Origin: Pseudomonas sp. A34-9
Lineage (GTDB): Bacteria > Pseudomonadota > Gammaproteobacteria > Pseudomonadales > Pseudomonadaceae
DNA length: 64,000 nt
Assembly: GCF_029543085.1 (NCBI RefSeq)
Contig: NZ_CP119967.1
Coordinates: 744,001-808,000 of the forward strand
Reading direction: 5' to 3'
The translations under genes were made by a program, and so were the position numbers. Positions within the stretch are counted from its first letter, which is position 1. Each line of letters starts with the position of its first letter. Below are positions 54,127 to 62,579 of this stretch, piece after piece. Below the pieces are notes generated by a model. It saw only the letters and a list, made by a program, of their open reading frames with translations. It was not told the origin of the DNA and searched no databases.

Positions 54127-54320
54127 GCCCCTCATCGGAACGCCGCCCGCCCAGCCCTCTCCCAGAGGGAGAGGGAGCCGACCGAGGTGTCTGGCATATT
54201 TCATCGACCTGAAATACCGAGTCGATTATGGATTCGGTCAGGCTCTTTCACGTCGGCGCACTTCTGAAGCATCCCCCAATCAGTCCCCTCTCCCTCCGGG
54301 AGAGGGTTAGGGTGAGGGGC
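54127..54320. repeat. CTCACCC/GGGAGAGGG MITE-like element, copy 5
   Basis: This full copy of about 194 bases starts CCCCTCATCGGAACGCCGCC and ends GGGTTAGGGTGAGGGGC. It carries the GGAACGCCGCCCGCCCAGCC end and an internal TACCGAGTCG core. It fills most of the gap before the MFS gene. Confidence 0.85.
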
Positions 54321-54385
54321 CTCTTTCGGACCAACGCAAATTCACGTCTACTGTCCACCGCTCCAACCACACTCAAGGACTGAAT

Positions 54386-55594
54386 GTGATCACCCCCCGC
54401 AACACCCACCTGATCGTCACCGCCCGATTGATCTCCGATTTCGGCGCCTTCCTCAACATGGTCGCGCTGGCCACCTACGTCTACCTGTTGAGCGACAGCG
54501 CCATGAGCGTCGGAATTTTCCTCGCCAGCCGCGTGGGCGGGGGGATCTTTGCCAGTCTGGTCGGCACCGCGTTTTACCGTCGATGCAGCGGACGCGCGCC
54601 ACTGATAGCGTTCGATCTGCTGCGCGCCAGTGTGCTGGGGCTGTTATTGATTGTGCCCGTCAGCCAGCAAGCCGTGCTGTTGCCGGTGATTGCCTTCGGT
54701 CTGGGCCTTGGCAACTCGATGTTCGCCATCGGCCTCAACAGCCAGTTGCCGCATCTGATCCCCGCCGACCAACTGCTCAAGGCCAACGCCTGGATCACCT
54801 CGGCCTCATCTGCCGCGATGGTCGGTGGCAGTCTGGTGTCGGGTTTGCTGGTGGCGGGTTTCGGTTTTGAAACGGTGTTCGCCCTGAATGCGCTGACTTA
54901 CCTGCTGGCAGCATTGTTGATCGTACCGCTGCGTTTCCAACCTGCAACAACCAACGAGGACACCGAACGCGGCGAATGGTCAGCGCTCAAGCAGGGCTTG
55001 CGTGCTACGCCTGTGGTTGCTGCGATGCTGGCGGTGACGATGGCCGACACCTTGGGCAGCGCCGCACACAACGTCGGCTTTCCGATCATTTCCAAACTGC
55101 TCACACCGGAGTCGGCGAGCACCACGCTGGGGCTGATGCTCGCCGTGTGGGCCAGCGGCAAACTGCTCGGCGCACGGATTGCCAGTCGATTGAAAGGCTC
55201 GGACAACATCCATCTGGAGCGACGGTTTTTCTTCGGCGTGGCGCTGATGTCCTGCGGCTTTATCCTGATGTTCCAGCAACACAGCCTCTACGGTCTGCTG
55301 CTGTTTTCATTGCCGGCGGGACTGGGGGACGGCTTTTCCGAAGTCGGGCTGATGTCGCGCCTGCAACGCGAACCCGAGCAGTTACGCCTGCCAATTTTCA
55401 GCGTCCTGACCTTGCTGCAAATGACCGGGTTCGGCATCGGCATGCTCATTGCCGCGCCGTTCTACGGGTGGTGGACGCCGGGTGCCGTGGTCATGTTGTT
55501 CCACGGCATTCCCCTCGGCACATTGCTGACGGTAAAAGTACTCGCCCTCAAGCGCGGGCGGGTTGCGCGCAGCAGCCCGACGCCAGTTCCTTGA
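54386..55594 (+). CDS. MFS transporter
   Basis: The 402-residue protein has 12 predicted helices and the exporter-like start VTARLISDFGAFLNMVAL. It resembles MFS_3/enterobactin-exporter-type permeases; the substrate is unknown. The start is a GTG at 54386 behind AAGGA. Its 3' end runs 47 bases into the convergent cueR gene, so the C-terminal tail ([14 protein letters not shown]) is encoded in sequence shared with the CueR C-terminus. Confidence 0.88.
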   Translation: MITPRNTHLIVTARLISDFGAFLNMVALATYVYLLSDSAMSVGIFLASRVGGGIFASLVGTAFYRRCSGRAPLIAFDLLRASVLGLLLIVPVSQQAVLLPVIAFGLGLGNSMFAIGLNSQLPHLIPADQLLKANAWITSASSAAMVGGSLVSGLLVAGFGFETVFALNALTYLLAALLIVPLRFQPATTNEDTERGEWSALKQGLRATPVVAAMLAVTMADTLGSAAHNVGFPIISKLLTPESASTTLGLMLAVWASGKLLGARIASRLKGSDNIHLERRFFFGVALMSCGFILMFQQHSLYGLLLFSLPAGLGDGFSEVGLMSRLQREPEQLRLPIFSVLTLLQMTGFGIGMLIAAPFYGWWTPGAVVMLFHGIPLGTLLTVKVLALKRGRVARSSPTPVP

Positions 55595-55961
55595 GGATCG
55601 GGCAGTCGGGGCGGTGGTCGCCATTGCAATGCTCGACGAGGTCTTGCAGGGTGTCGCGCAATTCGCCGAGTTCGCGAATCTTCTGATTCAACTCGTCGAT
55701 GTGCTGGCGGGCCAAGGCTTTGACATCGGCGCTGGCGCGCTGGCGATCCTGCCAGAGGGTCAGCAGTTTGCCGACCTCTTCCAGGGAAAAGCCCAGGTCC
55801 CGCGAGCGCTTGATGAACGCCAGCGTGTGCAGGTCATCGTCGCCGTAGACCCGGTAACCGCTGTCGGTGCGATGCGCCGCTTTGAGCAGGCCGATCGATT
55901 CGTAATAGCGGATCATTTTCGCGCTCAGGCCACTGTGCCTGGCCGCTTGGCCGATGTTCAT
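55548..55961 (-). CDS. cueR: copper-responsive MerR-type regulator CueR
   Basis: CueR binds Cu(I) with zeptomolar affinity and untwists a 19-bp promoter spacer to activate export genes. The 137-residue protein has the MerR HTH ([21 protein letters not shown]) and the metal-binding loop Cys112/Cys120 in [10 protein letters not shown], exactly at the E. coli positions, plus a CC pair near the C-terminus. It overlaps the copA stop as ATGA, so copA-cueR is one operon (cueAR) and the regulator is autoregulated through the copA promoter. Confidence 0.95.
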   Translation of the reverse strand: MNIGQAARHSGLSAKMIRYYESIGLLKAAHRTDSGYRVYGDDDLHTLAFIKRSRDLGFSLEEVGKLLTLWQDRQRASADVKALARQHIDELNQKIRELGELRDTLQDLVEHCNGDHRPDCPILKELASGCCAQPARA

Positions 55962-58351
55962 CGGTGTTCCTCCAGGTCCTTGGGTTTCCAGGTTTTCAAC
56001 AGTAGCGCATTGCTCACCACGCTGACGCTCGACAGCGCCATCGCCGCACCGGCCAGCACCGGGTTGAGGAAGCCGAATGCCGCCAGCGGAATGCCGATCA
56101 GGTTGTAGACGAAGGCCCAGAACAGGTTCTGGCGGATCTTCGCATACGTCTTGCGACTGATCTCCAGCGCCGCCGGCACCAGTCGTGGGTCGCCACGCAT
56201 CAGGGTAATGCCTGCCGCGTGCATGGCCACGTCGGTGCCGCCGCCCATGGCGATGCCGATGTCGGCCGCGGCGAGCGCCGGGGCGTCGTTGATGCCGTCA
56301 CCGACCATGGCGACCACGGCGGTTTTTTTCAGCTCGGTGATGGTCGCGGCTTTGTCCGCTGGCAGCACTTCGGCGTGGACATTGCTGATGCCCAAGGCCT
56401 CGGCGACGACTTTGGCGCTGCCGCGGTTGTCGCCGGTCAGCAAATGGCTGTGGATATCTCGCGCGGCAAGTTGTTGCACGGCTTGCAATGCGCCGGGTTT
56501 CAACGTGTCACCGAAGGCGAACAAACCGAGTACTTTTTGCTCAGGACTTTGCTCGATCAACCACGACAATGTGCGGCCTTCGGTTTCCCAGGCGTTGGCG
56601 GATTCGGCAAGGTCTCCAGCGCTCAGGCCGCTTTCGTCCAGCAAGCGCCGATTGCCCAGCGCCAGACGCCGGCCGTCGAGATTGCCGGCGATGCCGCGAC
56701 CGGTCAGCGATTGACTGTCACTGACATCCGGCACGTTCAGGCCTCGTTCGGCGGCTGCATCCAGTACCGCTTTGGCCAACGGATGTTCACTGCCGCGTTG
56801 CAGCGCGCCGGCCAGTTTCAGCAGCGCGTCTTCATCGCCATCCACTGCACTGAAATGGGCGATGCGCGGCGTGCCAGACGTCAGTGTGCCGGTCTTGTCG
56901 AAGACCACGCTGCTGACTTCATGGGCGCGTTCCAGCGCCTCGGCGTCCTTGATCAGAATGCCATGACGTGCCGCTACACCAGTGCCGGCCATGATCGCCG
57001 TCGGCGTGGCAAGGCCCAGTGCACACGGGCAAGCGATGACCAGCACCGCGACGGCATTGATCAGCGCGGTTTCAAGGGGCGCGCCATAGAGCCACCAGCC
57101 GATCAGCGTAGCGAGGGCAATCAGCAACACCGCCGGCACGAAGATCCGGCTGACTTTATCCACCAGTTTCTGAATAGGTGCCTTGGCTGCCTGGGCGTCT
57201 TCCACCAGACGAATAATCCGCGCCAGTACGGTTTCCGCGCCGAGTGCCTGAGTGCGCACCAGCAAGCGCCCTTCACCATTGATCGCGCCGCCGGTGACTT
57301 TGTCGCCCGGTTGTTTCGGCACTGGCAGGCTTTCACCACTGATCAGCGCTTCATCGGCATGGCTCTGGCCGTCGATGACTTCGCCGTCGACCGGAAAACG
57401 CTCGCCGGGTTTGACCAGCACGATATCGCCCAGACGCAGGGCGCTGATAGCGACGTCCTGCTCGCGGCCATCGATCACTTGTATCGCCCGCTCCGGACGC
57501 AATGCTTCGAGGGCGCGGATGGCGCTGGCAGTCTGGCGTTTGGCGCGGCTCTCGAGATATTTACCGAGCAGCACCAGGGCAATGACCACCGCCGAGGCTT
57601 CGAAATACAGATGCGGCATGCGCCCGGCAGCGGTGGCCCATTCGTAAAGACTCAGGCCGTAACCGGCGCTGGTGCCGAGGGCGACCAGCAAGTCCATGTT
57701 GCCGGCGCCCGCGCGAACGGCTTTCCACGCGGCGACGTAAAAGCGTGCACCAAAAATGAACTGCACCGGCGTGGCGAGTGCGAATTGCGCCCAGGCCGGG
57801 AGCATCCAGTGAATGCCGAACGGTTGCAGCAACATCGGCGCCACCAGCGGCAGGGCGAGGGCGATCGCGCAGATCAGCGCCCAGCGTTCATGCTTGAGCT
57901 TGCGCTGCCGGGTATCGGTTTGCGGGTGTGCGGCTTGCCAGACGCTGGCCGAGTAGCCGGCCTTGCTCACCGCGTCGAGCAGGCTTTGCGGATCGACCTG
58001 GCCAAGCAATTGGAGGTGCGCGCGTTCGTTGGCCAGGTTGACACTGACGCCTTTCACCCCGGGAACTTTGTTCAGGGCGCGCTCGACGCGACCGGCGCAG
58101 GAGGCGCAAGTCATGCCTTCGATATTCAATTCGATAGTCTGCTGCGGCACGCTGTAACCGGCGCGCTCAACCGCGTCCATCAACGCCGGCAGACTGCCGT
58201 CGGGTGCCTGCACGCGGGCCTGCTCGGTGGCGAGGTTGACGCTGACGGCACTGGCGCCACTGACTTTGCTCAAGGCGCGCTCGACCCGCCCGGCACAACT
58301 GGCGCAGGTCATGCCGGCAATCGGCAGATCGAACGTGATGGAATCGGACAT
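55958..58351 (-). CDS. copA: Cu(I)-exporting P1B-ATPase CopA
   Basis: The 797-residue inner-membrane copper pump has two N-terminal HMA domains with GMTCASC (Cys16/Cys19 and Cys82/Cys85), eight predicted helices, the transport motif [12 protein letters not shown], the phosphorylation site DKTGT, the A-domain TGES-like SGESLPV and [10 protein letters not shown]. It pumps Cu(I) out of the cytoplasm. A CueR-type promoter lies at 58382-58412, 31-61 bases before the start. Confidence 0.96.
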   Translation of the reverse strand: MSDSITFDLPIAGMTCASCAGRVERALSKVSGASAVSVNLATEQARVQAPDGSLPALMDAVERAGYSVPQQTIELNIEGMTCASCAGRVERALNKVPGVKGVSVNLANERAHLQLLGQVDPQSLLDAVSKAGYSASVWQAAHPQTDTRQRKLKHERWALICAIALALPLVAPMLLQPFGIHWMLPAWAQFALATPVQFIFGARFYVAAWKAVRAGAGNMDLLVALGTSAGYGLSLYEWATAAGRMPHLYFEASAVVIALVLLGKYLESRAKRQTASAIRALEALRPERAIQVIDGREQDVAISALRLGDIVLVKPGERFPVDGEVIDGQSHADEALISGESLPVPKQPGDKVTGGAINGEGRLLVRTQALGAETVLARIIRLVEDAQAAKAPIQKLVDKVSRIFVPAVLLIALATLIGWWLYGAPLETALINAVAVLVIACPCALGLATPTAIMAGTGVAARHGILIKDAEALERAHEVSSVVFDKTGTLTSGTPRIAHFSAVDGDEDALLKLAGALQRGSEHPLAKAVLDAAAERGLNVPDVSDSQSLTGRGIAGNLDGRRLALGNRRLLDESGLSAGDLAESANAWETEGRTLSWLIEQSPEQKVLGLFAFGDTLKPGALQAVQQLAARDIHSHLLTGDNRGSAKVVAEALGISNVHAEVLPADKAATITELKKTAVVAMVGDGINDAPALAAADIGIAMGGGTDVAMHAAGITLMRGDPRLVPAALEISRKTYAKIRQNLFWAFVYNLIGIPLAAFGFLNPVLAGAAMALSSVSVVSNALLLKTWKPKDLEEHR

Positions 58352-58381
58352 CGGTCGTACTCCCTGTAGTAGATGCCTACA

Positions 58382-58412
58382 AGGATCAACCTTGCCATGC
58401 GGGCAAGGTCAA
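58382..58412 (-). promoter_or_regulatory. CueR-type promoter of copA-cueR
   Basis: On the minus strand the -35 TTGACC (58407-58412) and a -10 near GATCCT (58382-58387) are 19 bases apart. The spacer carries the palindrome ACCTTGCC-N5-GGCAAGGT (58389-58409). The overlong spacer with this dyad is the hallmark of MerR/CueR sites and closely follows the E. coli copA promoter layout. Confidence 0.9.
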
Positions 58413-58423
58413 GCGCCAATCTC

Positions 58424-58660
58424 AAAAGCAAAAGATCGCAGCCTTCGGCAGCTCCTACAGGAGATTGCGTTGTCTGATCGTTCCCACGCTCTGCGTGGGA
58501 ATGCTTCTTGTGACGCTCCGCGTCACGCTTCGGGACGCAGAGCGTCCGTGGCTGCATTCCCACGCGGAGCGTGGGAATGATCTCGAAGCAAAAGATCGCA
58601 GCTCCTACAGGAGATTGCGTTCCTCTGTAGGAGCTGCCGAAGGCTGCGATCTTTTGGCCA
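58424..58660. repeat. nested repeat cluster: REP units around a GTGGGAA-type element
   Basis: A REP unit (58430-58460) is followed by an element with CGTTCCCACGCTCTGCGTGGGAATGC at one end and its inverted partner ATTCCCACGCGGAGCGTGGGAATGATC at the other (about 58479-58582). A second REP fragment lacking the CCTTCGGCAG core (58588-58620) and an opposite REP unit (58625-58657) come next. CTCCTACAGGAGATTGCGTT occurs twice, flanking the inner element. Confidence 0.75.
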
Positions 58661-58665
58661 GCGAC

Positions 58666-59049
58666 TCAGTATTCGAGAGCGGCGGGGCGCAGGTACAAAC
58701 CTTTGGCAGATGTCGCGATCCGGTACTTCACCACGTCTCCGGCCTTGAGCGAGATTTCCTGCGCGGGCGGTGCCAGCATTCCCGGCTGGCATCCCGGCAC
58801 TTGGCCCGGCTCAAGCTTCAGGCGTATGGAAAACGTGCCATGTTGCAGGTTGAACGAGGTGGACTGCTCCTGCAGCAGGCGCCCGGCAAACTGGTCCTGG
58901 ATGTACACGCCGATCTCGCAGGACGTCGGCACTTCCAGGCGCTCGCGCGAGATGATCAGAACGGCGTAGTCCTCGCCGGTCGCGTTGGCCTGGGGCAGGG
59001 CGGCAAAGAGGCTGAGAAAGCCAAACAGGCTGAAAGCTGACCAGCGCAT
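58666..59049 (-). CDS. secreted protein of unknown function next to copper genes
   Basis: The 127-residue protein has a signal peptide (cleavage near LPQANA) and two cysteines in the mature part (SCEIGVY and PGCQPG) that could form a disulfide, with a mostly beta-type sequence. There is no Met-rich or His-rich copper motif. Its start (59049) diverges from the CueR-driven copZ promoter across 87 bases. I do not recognise the family. The position between copA and copZ suggests but does not show a link to copper. Confidence 0.7.
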   Translation of the reverse strand: MRWSAFSLFGFLSLFAALPQANATGEDYAVLIISRERLEVPTSCEIGVYIQDQFAGRLLQEQSTSFNLQHGTFSIRLKLEPGQVPGCQPGMLAPPAQEISLKAGDVVKYRIATSAKGLYLRPAALEY

Positions 59050-59136
59050 GGCTGAATCTCCTGAATTGAAGTCATTAATGTACGCAGCTTGGCCGAGCGC
59101 GGCGCCGATTGCCAGCCCGGCAGTTTATTCAAGAAC

Positions 59137-59167
59137 TTGACCTTGCCATCGTGGCAAGCTCGAAACT
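59137..59167 (+). promoter_or_regulatory. CueR-type promoter of copZ
   Basis: TTGACC (59137-59142), a 19-base spacer containing ACCTTGCC-N5-GGCAAGCT, then GAAACT (59162-59167) in the -10 position. It shares TTGACCTTGCC and GGCAAG with the copA promoter and lies 31 bases before the copZ start. Confidence 0.88.
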
Positions 59168-59197
59168 GCTGGCAACCTCACGCAAAGGAGTCATTCC

Positions 59198-59398
59198 ATG
59201 CAAGTGTTCAACGTTCAAGGCATGTCCTGCGGTCACTGTGTCAAAGCCATCACCAACGCCGTCCAGGCCAGGGATCCGGCTGCCAGCGTGCGCGTCGATC
59301 TGGCGGCGAAAGAGGTCGGCGTCGAAAGTGCGTTGAGCGCCGAGCAGGTGATCGAGGTCATCAGCGAGGAAGGCTACGCCGTCAAACTCGCCCTATAG
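59198..59398 (+). CDS. copZ: copper chaperone CopZ
   Basis: The 66-residue HMA-fold chaperone has the Cu(I) motif GMSCGHC (residues 8-14). It carries cytoplasmic copper to CopA and CueR. The ATG at 59198 follows AAAGGAG. It has its own CueR-type promoter, separate from copA-cueR. Confidence 0.95.
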   Translation: MQVFNVQGMSCGHCVKAITNAVQARDPAASVRVDLAAKEVGVESALSAEQVIEVISEEGYAVKLAL

Positions 59399-59400
59399 AA

Positions 59401-59499
59401 GCAAAAGATCCTCCGATCGCGGCCCGAACATTCGGTAGCTCCCACAGGGGAATGCATTCCAAGGTAGGAGCTGCCGAAGGCTGCGATCTTTTGATCTTG
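59401..59499. repeat. degenerate REP pair, TAGGAGCTGCCGAAGG family
   Basis: The left arm is decayed (CTCCGATCGCGGCCCGAACATTCGG) and the right arm (59464-59499) is intact. It follows the copZ stop by 2 bases and may act as its 3' structure. Confidence 0.75.
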
Positions 59500-59588
59500 T
59501 TTTTGATTGTTAGCGAGCTATCGGAATGTTCAAGGCGTCCGGGCGCGGCTAGACTGTCGGACTGCCGACTTGCCAACCTGGATGCCTG

Positions 59589-60791
59589 ATGAACTTCCGT
59601 ACCATTCTGATTCTCGGTGCCTTGACCGCCTTCGGGCCCTTGGCGATCGACTTCTATTTACCTGCATTTCCGTCCATGGCGCTGGCGTTTGGCACCGACG
59701 AGAAACACGTGCAGATGACGTTGGCGGCATATTTCGCCGGTTTGTCCATCGGCCAGTTGCTGTATGGCCCTGTGGCGGATCGTTTTGGCCGACGCATCCC
59801 TTTGCTTGTGGGGCTCACGCTGTTCACCCTGGCATCACTGGCCTGCGCTTATGCGCCGAACCTGGAATGGCTGATCGGCGCACGTTTCGTCCAGGCATTG
59901 GGCGGCTGTGCGGGGATGGTGATTTCTCGGGCGGTGGTCAGCGACAAGTGCGACGCGGTGGGTTCGGCAAAAGTGTTTTCGCAATTGATGCTGGTGATGG
60001 GCCTGGCACCGATTCTGGCGCCAATGCTTGGCGGTCTGCTGGTCAACACCACAGGCTGGCAGTCGATCTTTCTGGTGCTGACCGGGTTCAGTGCCCTGGC
60101 CGGTTTGGCCGTGGCATTGGGTTTGCCGGAGAGTATGCCGGCGCATATGCCGCGCCAGCCGCTGTCTGGTGCATTGCGCCAGTACGGTCGTCTGCTCAAG
60201 GATCGGGTTTACCTCGGCCATGCCCTGACCGGTGGCATCGCCATTGCCGGGATGTTCGCCTACATCGCCGGTTCGCCGTTCATCTTCATCAAACTGTATG
60301 GCGTCCCGGCCGAACATTTCGGCTGGCTGTTCGGCACCAACGCGGCAGGCTTCATTCTGGTGGCGCAGGTCAATGCACGGCTGTTGGCCAAGCGCGGGCC
60401 GGCATTCCTGCTGTCGCGGGCCGTCTGGGTTTATCTCGCGGCGGGTCTGACGCTGCTGGCGGTCAGTGCCTTGCACACTGAATCCTTGTGGCCGCTGCTG
60501 ATTCCATTGTTTATTTGTGTGTCGAGCCTGGGTTGCATCAGCCCCAACGCCGCAGCCTGCGCAATGAACGGCCAGGGCGGACGTGCCGGCAGCGCTTCGG
60601 CGTTGCTCGGCTGCATGCAGTTCAGCGTTGCCGCCGGTGCATCGGCATTGGTGGGTGTGTTGCACGACGGCAGCGCCGTGCCGATGGCCATCGTCATCAG
60701 CTTGTGCGGTGTGCTGGTGGTGAGCGTCGCGATGCTCACCCGGCGTCTGCAAAACGCCCGGGCTCTGGCGAAAGCTCAAGCCGAGGTATAG
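59589..60791 (+). CDS. Bcr/CflA-family MFS drug exporter
   Basis: The 400-residue transporter has 12 predicted helices. The Bcr/CflA start ILGALTAFGPLAIDFYLPAFP, motif A GPVADRFGRRIPLL and motif C-like GLAPILAPMLGG are visible. Family members export bicyclomycin, chloramphenicol, sulfonamides or cysteine; the substrate here is open. The convergent 57-residue gene lies 5 bases past its stop. Confidence 0.92.
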   Translation: MNFRTILILGALTAFGPLAIDFYLPAFPSMALAFGTDEKHVQMTLAAYFAGLSIGQLLYGPVADRFGRRIPLLVGLTLFTLASLACAYAPNLEWLIGARFVQALGGCAGMVISRAVVSDKCDAVGSAKVFSQLMLVMGLAPILAPMLGGLLVNTTGWQSIFLVLTGFSALAGLAVALGLPESMPAHMPRQPLSGALRQYGRLLKDRVYLGHALTGGIAIAGMFAYIAGSPFIFIKLYGVPAEHFGWLFGTNAAGFILVAQVNARLLAKRGPAFLLSRAVWVYLAAGLTLLAVSALHTESLWPLLIPLFICVSSLGCISPNAAACAMNGQGGRAGSASALLGCMQFSVAAGASALVGVLHDGSAVPMAIVISLCGVLVVSVAMLTRRLQNARALAKAQAEV

Positions 60792-60796
60792 AAGAC

Positions 60797-60970
60797 TCAG
60801 CCGGCGGCGCGCTGCTGGCTGCGGTCGGGAATCTGGTGGGGCGCGCACAGTCGCGCTTCGAGGGTGCGAGTGAAGGCCAGTGCTTCGGCTTCACTGCGGA
60901 ATGTCACGGCGTGTTGGTCCAGGCGAACCTGCCATTGAGACTTTGCCACTTCTTTTATCAGGATCTTCAT
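60797..60970 (-). CDS. 57-residue conserved-looking small protein
   Basis: The protein MKILIKEVAKSQWQVRLDQ... has an alternating beta pattern followed by a helix (SEAEALAFTRTLEARL) and a basic tail. A very strong ribosome site (AAAGGAGG) stands 6 bases before the ATG at 60970, which supports a real gene. I do not recognise the family; the first part resembles DUF2188-type small domains. It converges on the Bcr/CflA gene. Confidence 0.7.
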   Translation of the reverse strand: MKILIKEVAKSQWQVRLDQHAVTFRSEAEALAFTRTLEARLCAPHQIPDRSQQRAAG

Positions 60971-61087
60971 TGCTGACCTCCTTTGCGTAAAAGATGTATC
61001 GCAGAGGCTTCGATTGTAGACCTGAATACGATCGCAATTGTGACAAGGGTCAAGCATCGGACTGACGGTAAAAACCTCCGGCAGCCT

Positions 61088-61122
61088 CTGTAGGAGCTGC
61101 CGAAGGCTGCGATCTTTTGATC
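61088..61122. repeat. single REP unit, TAGGAGCTGCCGAAGG family
   Basis: This lone, intact unit ends one base before the stop codon of the oxidoreductase gene (61123). It is the only complete unit in the window without an inverted partner. Confidence 0.82.
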
Positions 61123-62136
61123 TTAGAAACCTTCTAAAACAATTTTCCCCTTGGCTTTGCCACTTTCCAGCAGCTCATGGGCACGACGCAGGTTCGCCGC
61201 ATTGATCGTGCCGAAATGCTCGCCCACCGTGGTTTTCAACGTCCCGGCATCAATCAGTTCAGCCACACGATTAAGCAGCTTGTGCTGTTCGATCATGTCC
61301 GGCGTCTCGAACAGTGAGCGGGTGTACATGAACTCCCAGTGCAGTGACAGGCTCTTGCGCTTGAGCTTGCTCACGTCGAGCGACTTCGGATCGTCGATCA
61401 ACGCCAGTTTGCCTTGCGGTGCCAAGGCTTCGACCAGTTGATCCAGGTGCTGGTCGGTCTGGGTCAGGCTGGCGACGTGGGTCACGCTGTCGATCCCGGC
61501 GCGCTTGAGTTCCTCGCTCAGCGGTTGGCTGTGATCGATGACCAGGTCGGCGCCCAGTGCTTTGACCCAGTCGCGGGTCTGTTCGCGGGACGCGGTGCCG
61601 ATCACTTTCAGTCCGGTCAGTTGCTTGGCCAATTGCGTGAGGATCGAACCCACCCCGCCGGCCGCGCCGACGATCAGCAAGCGCTGGTCTTCATTGGCTT
61701 TGCCTTCGCGTATTTGCAGGCGTTCGAACAACAACTCCCACGCGGTGATCGCGGTCAGCGGCAGGGCGGCGGCTTCGGCAAAACCGAGGGATTTCGGCAT
61801 ATGGCCGACGATGCGTTCATCAACCACGTGCAGCTCGCTATTGCCGCCGGCACGGGCGATGGAGCCGGCGTAGAAGACTTTGTCGCCGGCCTTGAACAGC
61901 GTCACTTCGCTGCCGACAGCCTTGACCACACCGGCAACGTCCCAGCCCAGAACCTTCGCCGCGCCGTTTTCCGGTGCCACGTTCTGCCGCACTTTGGTGT
62001 CGACCGGGTTGACCGAGATGGCTTTGACTTCCACCAGCACGTCGCGCGGGCCGGTGACCGGTTCTGGCAGTTCGATGTCTTGCAGGGATTTGGCGTCGCT
62101 GATCGGCAGGGATGCGTAATAGGCAATGGCTTTCAT
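61123..62136 (-). CDS. zinc-type alcohol dehydrogenase / quinone oxidoreductase-like (MDR) protein
   Basis: The 337-residue medium-chain reductase has the GroES-like N-domain (ISVNPVDTKVRQNVAP, LGWDVAGVV) and the NADPH Rossmann loop GAAGGVGS. The zinc-ligand cysteines of classical ADHs are absent, as in quinone oxidoreductases. The likely reaction is NADPH-dependent reduction of an alkenal or quinone. The ABM gene lies 30 bases upstream in the same direction, and a LysR gene is divergent. Confidence 0.9.
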   Translation of the reverse strand: MKAIAYYASLPISDAKSLQDIELPEPVTGPRDVLVEVKAISVNPVDTKVRQNVAPENGAAKVLGWDVAGVVKAVGSEVTLFKAGDKVFYAGSIARAGGNSELHVVDERIVGHMPKSLGFAEAAALPLTAITAWELLFERLQIREGKANEDQRLLIVGAAGGVGSILTQLAKQLTGLKVIGTASREQTRDWVKALGADLVIDHSQPLSEELKRAGIDSVTHVASLTQTDQHLDQLVEALAPQGKLALIDDPKSLDVSKLKRKSLSLHWEFMYTRSLFETPDMIEQHKLLNRVAELIDAGTLKTTVGEHFGTINAANLRRAHELLESGKAKGKIVLEGF

Positions 62137-62166
62137 GAAAGGCTCCGTACAGTTAATAGAAGAAGA

Positions 62167-62460
62167 TCAGGCAATCGCACCGAGGCGTTTGAGCTGGAAG
62201 TGTTCGATGGTGTGGCCGGCGCTGGCCTGGAAGTGTTGAAAATGTGCGCTGGCGTTGTGCGCCTCAAGAATCGCTTCGCTGGCCCAGTGTTCGATCACAT
62301 AAAACACCTGCGGGTCGGCGAGGTCGCGGTGCAGGTCGTACTGGCTGCAACCGTCTTCGGCGCGGCTCGGTTCAACCAGTGCGCGCAGGCCCTGTTCGAG
62401 AAGGTCCTGTTGACCGGGTTTGGCGATCAGGGTGGCGATGGCAGTGAATGGCTGGGACAT
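62167..62460 (-). CDS. antibiotic biosynthesis monooxygenase (ABM) domain protein
   Basis: The 97-residue ferredoxin-like alpha/beta-barrel protein has the family pattern IATLIAKPGQQDLLEQGLRAL, then EDGCSQYDLHRD and FYVIEHWASEAILEAHNAS. Such small proteins oxidise quinol-like compounds or degrade reactive aldehydes and are often paired with quinone reductases. It heads the two-gene operon divergent from the LysR gene. Confidence 0.9.
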   Translation of the reverse strand: MSQPFTAIATLIAKPGQQDLLEQGLRALVEPSRAEDGCSQYDLHRDLADPQVFYVIEHWASEAILEAHNASAHFQHFQASAGHTIEHFQLKRLGAIA

Positions 62461-62509
62461 GTTCGGCTCCAGAGAGGCGGGATGAATTCGATGGGGAGAT
62501 GATTGGCTA

Positions 62510-62550
62510 TTTCTCTACGAGATAAAACCGGCTAAAAGAGCAGTCTCTTT
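62510..62550. promoter_or_regulatory. two dyads between LysR gene and ABM operon
   Basis: TTTCTC-TAC-GAGATAA (62510-62525) and the perfect AAAGAG-CAGT-CTCTTT (62535-62550) lie in the 119-base divergent gap. They are candidate LysR operators controlling both directions. Confidence 0.5.
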
Positions 62551-62579
62551 CAATTTTTTTTTGATAATCGAGGCTGACC

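Noticed and set aside
56219-58369. 716-codon open frame on the plus strand opposite copA
   Set aside because: Antisense shadow of copA; no start signal and no domain.
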